Below are positions 55,804 to 64,000 of a stretch of DNA of 64,000 bases, piece by piece. The stretch comes from Mactromeris polynyma (Eukaryota; Mollusca; Bivalvia; Venerida; Mactridae). Position 1 is the first letter of the stretch. Each line of letters begins with the position of its first letter. The notes beneath the pieces are model-generated. The model was not told where the DNA came from. It made no database searches and was given only the letters and a program-made list of their open reading frames with translations. The stretch spans positions 5,573,649 to 5,637,648 of the forward strand of contig JASFXZ010000034.1 in NCBI GenBank assembly GCA_032209605.1, in the 5' to 3' direction. A program made the position numbers and the translations under genes.

Positions 55804-58800
55804 GTACATTTCGTTCCGCTTTTTGCTTCAAGAGATCATATTTAAATTTACGGGTAAATATAGAGACATGTACAATTCATACAATGCATTTCTTGCATTC
55901 AAAATACAACATTCACATACCGACACCGACATCCATCAGTTCACATGAAGTCACCCATGATTACATTCACATAATATCATTCGCATGCCAATTATCATAC
56001 ACGCATTGTAAGTTCATAGTTTTGTGTCCTCTCGGATGCATGGTCGATATTATTTTGTTCAACATGCCGTATATTACAGAGTGACTGACATTTTAAACAT
56101 GGATATACCAATCGTGTTTTGATTGCTTCTGTCCCAGAAATGTTAAGGACATTACAATGAAACAACAAATATTCATTGCCACGTAATAATTCATTGGTCA
56201 ACTTCAGTTGAACAGTATTGCTCACCATGCAGTTAGACATGTAAAACACTGTGATCAGGTGAATTGTGTACTGGTGCCTAACTAGAAACGTTACTTAGTG
56301 GTGAATTACATCTAGGATTAAGGTATTTCAACGTAGGAATGCAAAAATGTAATATCCTAATTGTTTGGAGGAGTATACAAGCGAGTTTCTGAAAATCGCC
56401 AATCACAAGCGATTTGAATTAATCGTATACCTGTATCACGTGTTGTAGTTACCCAATTAAACGTTTGGACCGCAGATAACTTATTCGAATGATATGCCGC
56501 AAAATAAACAAATTTATCAGATTAATGGGTGATATGCGCTGAGCAAAAATACCCACTGCTTACAGTGTTGGAAATGAATGCGTCCTCCTATCGTGCAAAT
56601 GTTTACTTCACTCAGAATGTCTGCGGTAGATAGTAGACGGAACTTCTGTAGTTTACATAAATATCGGTCACTAATTCTTACGTCAAATGTTTCCCAACAA
56701 ATATTTTGCTTTTCTTGCCTTTTTTTAACATATCATTTATTTTTTTGTGATTTTATGTCATTTTGTCATATATTTTGCTTGTATGAATGAATATAAATTA
56801 TTATTGACAGCATAGACAGCATTACATTCAATGTTAAATGTTTCATTTGACTTCGTAGGATTAATGAAACAAATGTGCTCATTACTATACAAGAACTTGT
56901 TAGATTGTTTCGCGATAGCTTCTTGACCAGCCCCTACTCAGTATGGAATACTGTTAATTGTCCATCATTTTTAAATTATAAGTGTGTTGCTTCATTGGTA
57001 AGTTCAGACCATTCATTTAATTAATCTTTAAAATGTGTGATACTCTTCAAAACTGTTTTCCAGTACACGGGTATAAATTAAGAGTCAAAACATTTTGAAT
57101 TTTTTTTTGAAAACGTCACAAAACTGCATTAAATGGTCGCTTGTTCATGTATCTTGGACCGAGTCAATGAACTTGATAGTACATTGTACAGTCAACTTAC
57201 CTTCCACTTGTTCAAACCATGTCCAACGCTGCAATTGGAACGACTATAAGAAAAATAACAATAGGACAATAACTTATAAATTGCAATTTGCTTTTTGCGG
57301 TTTCGTTGTGCGACTGCAAATTTCAAAAATTGTCCGCCATCTTTAATTTCAAAATGACGTCACCGGTGCAAGCATTATTGTTTCCAGTCGAGTGTAATCA
57401 TGAATTTTACATCCTGTAATGTTGTACCATTCACCGTCTTCCTGTTATTATCCTTCCATTCAAATCCAATGAATCACAAATTTCTTGTTGTGCCTCACAA
57501 CTACAGTGATCTTTGCGTTCCTGATTTATTTGATGTCAAATTAAAAGTACGAGTTATCGTCATGTTTTTTGTAGGAGTCACATCAACTTCAGAGCTTAGA
57601 TTTATGTTTGGAGTCATACGCACATCAATGTTGTTGATCGAATAATTAGTTTCAAGCTATTGTTTCAAAAATCAGTCTTCATATTTTACTGCCTTGATTG
57701 TTTGTTGTTGTTTTAGTTGATGACGACCGTTTATCGTTACCTCAGGACATTACGAGTATATTGCCATCGGCTCATTTCAAGTTTCAAACAGGTTGAATTT
57801 CTAAACACCTCGCATTAAAATCAATTTGTTTGATTTCATATAAATTACTTTATTATACATTAATTTAATTTTTAATTATTTTGTTATAAATTTGCATATA
57901 CTAACACAAGATGACGTCACTGTTTTGTGTTTGTTACATGTGTTTACGTCTTTTGAGTTCGGTAAACTCAGGTAGAATGCTATGCTCATGTTCAGCTGTT
58001 AGAATCTCAGACAATGTATAAAAATAGAATAGATTTATACAAAACGGTTCAGAACTCCTCGGCTTTTTCCGGGCGAAATTGACCTCGGGTGTATTAGGCA
58101 TCCATTCTAGATACACTTTTTTGATACGTGAAAAGCTGTGTTGTATTCAATTTGGTTGGAAACAAAAATTCTTCATGATAGGCTCCCATACTGTCCCTTC
58201 ATACCACTACTTATATGTATTGGAATAAACTCCCGATACTGTGGAAGAATAACTTCAAGACAATTGAAGTTGAAAATTATATGAATTAAGTTCAAGTGTA
58301 CAAAATGTTGCACCATAAACATACAAATATATATTTCTGCTTGTTATGATGCACTTGGATTGGGACATTATCAAACCCGACAGTCCAATATGCAGCCACG
58401 TTCATACTAATACAACCCATGTTTTTTTCTCCAGAAAACGTTAAGGAGGTCTGAATGTTACATAAAGGCATTATTTATAACTTAACTCTCAGTGAGTGAA
58501 ATATTTTACTGCTTGCTCAAATGAAGCCTTAGCCTCTGCATTTCCCTCCTGTACTTATTGATATCATCGTAGGTTTTAATTGTGTAGTCTCATTAAATGT
58601 AGGAGTTTAATCTAGACGTAAGCACGGTCCATGTATATATAATACATATATATATAAAACAAACCTTACTGAATGGATATTTTGATATTATTGTGTGGAT
58701 CTGTTTGCGCTTCGTATATTTTTCTTGTTCTCCAGTTTTGTTGGTTTTCCAAATGTGCGCGTTTCATTTTGATGGCTTTATTAAAACATGACTGTGAAAC

Positions 58801-59264
58801 ACATATGGAGCGTTTAAGAACGCCTACTGTCGTATCAACTAGGTCATAGCATTTTGATTGAATGCCGTAAAAAAGCTAGACACTAAACTATTGACTAATT
58901 TAGATTGGAAAATCAGTTATATAGAGCAGTCAATATCTGCAATACGTTATTGATATGTTCTGTCTTTTAATTATCATAATGGCATCTTTGGTACAAGTTA
59001 AGTCAACAAATGTGTGTCCAAGAGAAATACTGGAACCAGCGATTTGAATCATTGCTATTGAAACATTTATGCTTTTAACACATGTCTCGTTGCCTAGTTA
59101 ACAGGAAATTGTATTGAACACTCTCTGTTTGTGTTACATTTACTCATCCTTGGTAACCAGGCAATTCATATTCATTAGCATTTCTAGACCAATGAAATCG
59201 ACGATAACAAAAAAGGGAATCTCCTTTGTGAAGAGCTATCAGCAAATTCAAAATGGCAACCTAA
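55804..59264. other. Long non-coding stretch, no supported gene
   Basis: No domain-bearing frame or tandem array. An 81-residue frame at 57400-57645 has hydrophobic stretches but no recognised family. A (TA)n patch lies near 58635-58660. Confidence 0.5.
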
Positions 59265-59470
59265 CACGATTTGAAAGCCACAATCTCATTCGATTACTCA
59301 GAACCGCGATTTCATCCGCACTTTCCGTATCGCATGAGGTGTTTGTCATGCGGACAATAAAGCGGCTGGATTTCACCTCATTAATATTCATGAGTTGTAC
59401 GAGATGTTTACAGTCAGTTTGCCCAGGGTATCATTTATGTTATGAATAGCCTGGGTACCGAGGATGCATT
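59265..59470 (-). repeat. Dispersed repeat, inverted copy of 40908-41105
   Basis: Same family as 40908-41105 in opposite orientation (CTCATTCGATTACTCAGAAC, CGTATCGCATGAGGTGT, CTGGGTACCGAGGATGCA). Confidence 0.87.
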
Positions 59471-60327
59471 TACTGTACATGTATTAAGTTTACATATTGT
59501 TGTCATGGAATTATATTGTAACAAAAGTTGACCTTTTTAATTGGTAACTGTTTTGATTTATTATGATTCTAATTATAGAACATTTATGTTAAGTACTTGG
59601 CACGCATATCAACGTACAGCAAAATGATTGGGTGTGGTTGTAAGAAGTCAGGTGACAGACTAAGCTCCTCCCACGTCAAACAAAATGTTTGAAAATCACA
59701 ACAAACATTTCTTGCCATTGCAGAAAACAAAATGTTTTGATTTGTCCGTATTTTCAGGAACTGTGTTTGTAAAGTGTTTCAGCGAAGAGTTTTGTAGTCA
59801 TTTCCGGCAAACGCCAGTGTGAACTTCGATCGCCACGCCCACTATTAAGCTTTTAAATTTGACCTTTCTTAAATGCCAGACATACGCCAGTTCGAACAAG
59901 GTTTAAACAACCTTCCTCAGGTCTGAACGATTTTTTTTGTCTACCTCAGTTACATTGTATACAGGGATACAACCTAAAGTGTGCTTTTGAATGTGCAGGA
60001 ACGGCCACAATTATCAGGGCAAAGGTTAAGTAATTGGCCTCAGCTTCTGTATCAGGGACATATAACAACTTATTTGCATATATACTATAAATGATTGAAT
60101 AATATTAAAAACTAACAATCAGTATACCTCGATATCGTTCTTCTGCAGATGTCCAATCTAGGACTGTCGTTGTATGTGTTTTTTACAGTCATTATTAACG
60201 GAATATTTTATTTCTACCATGTACCATTGCTGTTGTATGTAAACATTAAACTGTTTGAAGCATGCATTAACATTGAAGCCACAGACCATAAATGTACGCG
60301 TTAACAACATAATTAATTGTCGTTTAT
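59471..60327. other. Non-coding, nothing recognised
   Basis: No supported feature on either strand. Confidence 0.5.
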
Positions 60328-60445
60328 TTAGGCGCTTTATAGTATCATTGCTCTCACCGTCAACCGGAAGGTCTGCACGAAGTACCGCCATATTCATCGT
60401 CTCAATAAAATAGTATGTGTAAAGTCCTTTGATTTTATTATACTC
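60328..60445 (+). repeat. Dispersed repeat, direct copy of 42555-42680
   Basis: Same orientation match to 42555-42680 (GGCGCTTTATAG, CGTCAACCGGAAGGTC, CGAAGTACCGCCATATTCAT). Confidence 0.78.
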
Positions 60446-60600
60446 CCTTGCTAAACTGAGAACAGTAACAAGAGTGTTAAACTGTCACAAAATGTGCCCG
60501 TCCTAAGTCAGAGCTCACATACCCTGATCTACCTTAAAGCATCTCCATGTGAGCTAAATCTCCGCTCAAATGATTTTCTTAAAGCGTTGACATTCAGTTG
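60443..60600 (+). repeat. Direct repeat, left copy (pair with 63217-63363)
   Basis: CTAAACTGAGAACAGTAACA, GTTAAACTGTCACAAAATGT, GCCCGTCCTAAGTCAGAGCT and CATCTCCATGTGAGCTAAAT recur in order at 63217-63363 with over 90 percent apparent identity by eye. Confidence 0.9.
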
Positions 60601-62041
60601 TTTGATTAGTGATTTACCACTGTTAGTAAACCTGACACGTGTTCCGAGAATCCCAAGCTGCACTAACCTCGAGTGGAGGACATAACCGTACCCCACCCCA
60701 ACTAAAGTAACAGGTCAAGTTGACATACACTGTACTACTTTATTTTCTGTCAATTTCAACAAAGCTACACTGATATATCAATTTTATATATTTTGATATA
60801 CATGCGAAAATGTATCTTTTTGTTTCAATAAAAGAAAACCGATGTGAGCAAAATGCAAAATGCAGTAGAATGACTAAGGGTATTTATTTATTTGTTTATC
60901 ATGAATTGTACTGGGTTGGAAGCATATCCTATAAAATAAAGTATATGGTCATTATGTTTTTATGTTCCTGCAAAATATGGTGGAATAAGATGAATACTAA
61001 TTGTGAAAACAACATCATTTCTGAGAAATTTTATTTATTTATGGTCTGTGGATTTAAGAATTTGTATATAGGCATATCAGTTTATACAAAATTGTATGTG
61101 AAAGAGTTTAGTTGCATTTGACACTCGTTGTTTTTAAGCCTGTCCCAAACTTCCGCTACCGATGAAGGGTGACAATAAGGCATATTTATTTCATGTGTGG
61201 CGATGACGTCGTATTACCTTCTCCGTAACCATGACAACACTTATTCTATCACAATTGAAGGGAATGGCACGTGTTATGTAATGGCACTTGTTTCTAGATG
61301 CTAGAAAAGGCTAAATACTTGAAACAATGAAATAGCGAGTGTTGATTGTATCTTTTTCCGTCAGATATAATTGTTTTTTATGTAAGTAGATATGTTTTGA
61401 ATCATTTTTCTCTCTGTGTTTGTGCTATATTTACTACATAGTTGAGGTCTAACCAGGTTCACGTGTAGCTTACATTTGTCGTAATCATTTCTTGGGTATT
61501 GTTTGTACGTAAAAATAAATTTCGGTGTCATATATGTCTTCCGTGTTGTTTTATTCAAACATTTCCACCATGAGATTACTTACACAATAATTTATTAATC
61601 AACTATTCAATATTGGCCTTAATATTTAACAATTGTCCCGGCTGATGTGAGATAATATTGGGCAATATTAAGATAAACAATGCAAATATATTGCAAAACT
61701 AGGGCAAATACGGGAAAACAGGGCCTATATGAGATTCAAGCCATTTGATTGGCTGAGAAAAAGGGCCAATACGAAACACACGGCCAATATGAAATTGAAG
61801 CTATTTGATTGGCTGAGAAAGTAGGGCCAATGTGAGAATTACATTTTTGCATTAAATTGTGTCTGATCGCAATCTTAAGAATATGTGCCGATTCGGAGAT
61901 TCAAATAGAGCTGAACCAGCAAAATGCAGAAATCACTATTTAGTTCATAATTGAATGTTTAGTGTTAATCAAACTGTGCAAGACTGCATAGTTAAATAAT
62001 AAAATTGTCATGAATTTATAACATTATATTATTGTAGTTTA
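60601..62041. other. Non-coding, with a short tandem duplication
   Basis: No supported gene. GATTCAAGCCATTTGATTGG at about 61733 recurs as gaaattgaagctatttgattggctgagaaa at about 61790. Confidence 0.5.
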
Positions 62042-63042
62042 GTTTCCAAGCTTTAACATGTCAAACATCACTGCACAGTACAGCACAATAGTCCGTGATT
62101 TCCTAGCTTTAACATGTCAAATATCACTGCACAATAGCCTGTGATTTCCTAGCTTTGACATGTTAAACATCACTGCACCGTGAGTACTGCACACTAGTCC
62201 GTGATTTCCTAGCTTTAACATGTCAAACATCACTGCACAGTACTACACAATAGTCCGTGATTTCCTAGCTTTAACATGTCAAACATCACTGCACCGTGAG
62301 TACTGCACAATAGTCCGTGATTTCCTAGCTTTAACATGTCAAACATCACTGCACAGTACTGCACAATAGTCCGTGATTTCCTAGCTTAAACATGTCAAAC
62401 ATCACTGCACAGTACTGCACAATAGTCAGTGATTTCCTAGCTTAAACATGTCAAACATCACTGCACAGTACTGCACAAGAGTCCTTGATTTACTAGCTTA
62501 AACATGTCAAACATCACTGCACAGTACTGCACAATAGTCTGTGATGTCCTAGCTTTAACATGTCAAACATCACTGCACAGTACTGCACAATAGTCTGTGA
62601 TTTCCTAGCTTTAACATGTCAAACATCACTGCACAGTACTGCACAAGAGTCCTTGATTTCCTAGCTTTAACATGTCAAACATCACTGCACAGTACTGCAC
62701 AATAGTCAGTGATTTCCTAGCTTAAACATGTCAAACATCACTGCACAGTACTGCACAATAGTCTGTGATTTCCTAGCTTTAACATGTCAAACATCACTGC
62801 ACAGTACTGCACAATAGTCTGTGATTTCCTAGCTTTAACATGTCAAACATCACTGCACAGTACTGCACAATAGTCTGTGATTTCCTAGCTTTAACATGTC
62901 AAACATCACTGCACAGTACTGCACAATAGTCTGTGATTTCCTAGCTTTAACATGTCAAACATCACTGCACAGTACTGCACAATAGTCTGTGATTTCCTAG
63001 CTTAAACATGTCAAACATCACTGCACAGTACTGCACAATAGT
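62042..63042. repeat. Minisatellite, 56-bp unit
   Basis: About 18 copies of TTTCCTAGCTTTAACATGTC then aaacatcactgcacagtactgcacaatagtctgtga. Early units carry caccgtgagtactgc; later ones are homogeneous. Confidence 0.97.
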
Positions 63043-63216
63043 TTCTTCTTTGTGATTTACCATGATTCCAATAAATAAAGTATAAGATGTCTCATCTGAT
63101 CAACCCGGACCTCATGGGTATGAATCCTGCAAATGCTACAACCACACACCCTAATTTAGACACCAAAACTGGTTAAATAAGGTTTGATTGTGCTTTAATC
63201 AGGATCAAGCTTAAAT

Positions 63217-63363
63217 ACTCCCTTACTAAACTGACAACAGTAACAAGAGGTGTTAAACTGTCACAAAATGTGCCCGTCCTAAGTCAGAGCTCACAGGCCC
63301 TGATCTACCAAAGCATCTCCATGTGAGCTAAATCTCCGCTCAATTAATTTTCTTAAAGTGTTG
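63217..63363 (+). repeat. Direct repeat, right copy (pair with 60443-60600)
   Basis: Near-identical to 60443-60600; the pair brackets the 56-bp array and about 2.6 kb of unique sequence. Confidence 0.9.
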
Positions 63364-64000
63364 AGATATTTCTCATACTGAGACCGGACTCAAAATCGGT
63401 ATTAATAAAAAAAGACTATATGAGCTTATTCTAAGAAAATGTTCAAGAGATCCAAAATGAGATTTGTCTCAAACTCAGGCTCTGATTTGAGCACAATGTC
63501 AATATTGAGCTGAAATTTCTATTTGAGATGCTTTGAGGAATCGGGGTCAGGTTTAAAATTGTATTTTTGTAATCAAAAATTAATTTTATGAAAGAATAAG
63601 ACTTGCTCGATACATTTTGGATAATTTCAGTTTCTCTCCACAACTCGCCCTCACTATATAACTTTGGGTTACCCATTTAAAATATTGTGACACCTTCTAT
63701 AATTTATAAACTACCGGTGTGGCACATTATATATACGATGAAATCTACTTCTCTACTGTTTACAGCTACACTCAATATTTAAAAAGATGCGGAACTCGCC
63801 GAAACCTAAATTGTGCAGATTTAATAGTGTAGAAAATTAACAATTAATTAAGCCAGGTTTCCATGAAGCGGAAAACATACGCGTTTTGGCGCGGCTTTAT
63901 TCAGCGCCGAACACCCGCCGATTAAAAATAATTCGCTTCAGTCTATATTGCATGATGACGTTTCCATTATCACGTAATCCAAAGTTAAATAATGAGGGTG
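63364..64000. other. Non-coding, nothing recognised
   Basis: No supported feature to the right edge of the window. Confidence 0.45.

Noticed and set aside
57400..57645. 81-residue frame beginning MNFTSCNVVPFTVFLLLSF, signal-peptide-like start
   Set aside because: No domain in the remainder, it lies downstream of the receptor's stop, and no neighbouring exon supports it.
59114..59449. 111-residue frame
   Set aside because: It largely overlaps the dispersed repeat shared with 40908-41105.

Overview
This is eukaryotic nuclear DNA, AT-rich, with GT-AG introns, SINEs, several families of short inverted-repeat transposons and a very heavy load of minisatellites. The only well-supported gene has the architecture of the animal DCC/neogenin/protogenin guidance-receptor family. 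Repeat content and intron style fit a marine invertebrate, most likely a mollusc such as a bivalve. That assignment is inference; no species-specific marker was recognised.

The gene lies on the + strand from 18848 to 54521. I placed 21 exons by hand. All 21 joins keep one open frame (2 bases of a split codon, then 1054 residues and a TGA), and every visible intron is GT-AG. The exons encode, in order, four Ig domains, five fibronectin type III domains, one transmembrane helix (about residues 924-946 of the visible protein) and a tail of roughly 105 residues. Four Ig plus five FN3 domains is the protogenin/IGDCC4 layout; DCC and neogenin have six FN3 domains. The signal-peptide exon is upstream of 18848 and was not found, so the 5' end is missing. 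A candidate poly(A) signal lies at 54955.

Layout: 1-2000, two abutting minisatellites (27 and 21 bp units). 2000-13200, non-coding with four more tandem arrays, a tRNA-derived SINE head and a 290-bp palindromic MITE. 13248-17809, a 4.6-kb element with CCCCTGCGAAA inverted ends. 18340-18570, a Tc1-like transposase fragment next to a perfect-looking hairpin. 18848-54521, the receptor gene, whose introns carry ten or more independent minisatellites, at least six MITEs of a family beginning CAGTAAAACCTC, three CRE-bearing MITEs, a decayed Tc1/mariner element, SINEs and a second CCCCTGYGAAA element. 54522-64000, 3' flank with two further arrays and dispersed repeats, and no gene I can support.

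By hand tally roughly a fifth to a quarter of the window is tandem repeat. Most long open frames in the window are these arrays read through, not genes. The most interesting points are where repeats touch gene structure: a 21-bp minisatellite that starts on an exon's splice donor and re-copies donor-like sequence, a terminal exon whose 3' splice site lies at the edge of a dispersed repeat, minisatellites that grew inside transposon copies, and a nested insertion with a visible 5-bp target-site duplication.
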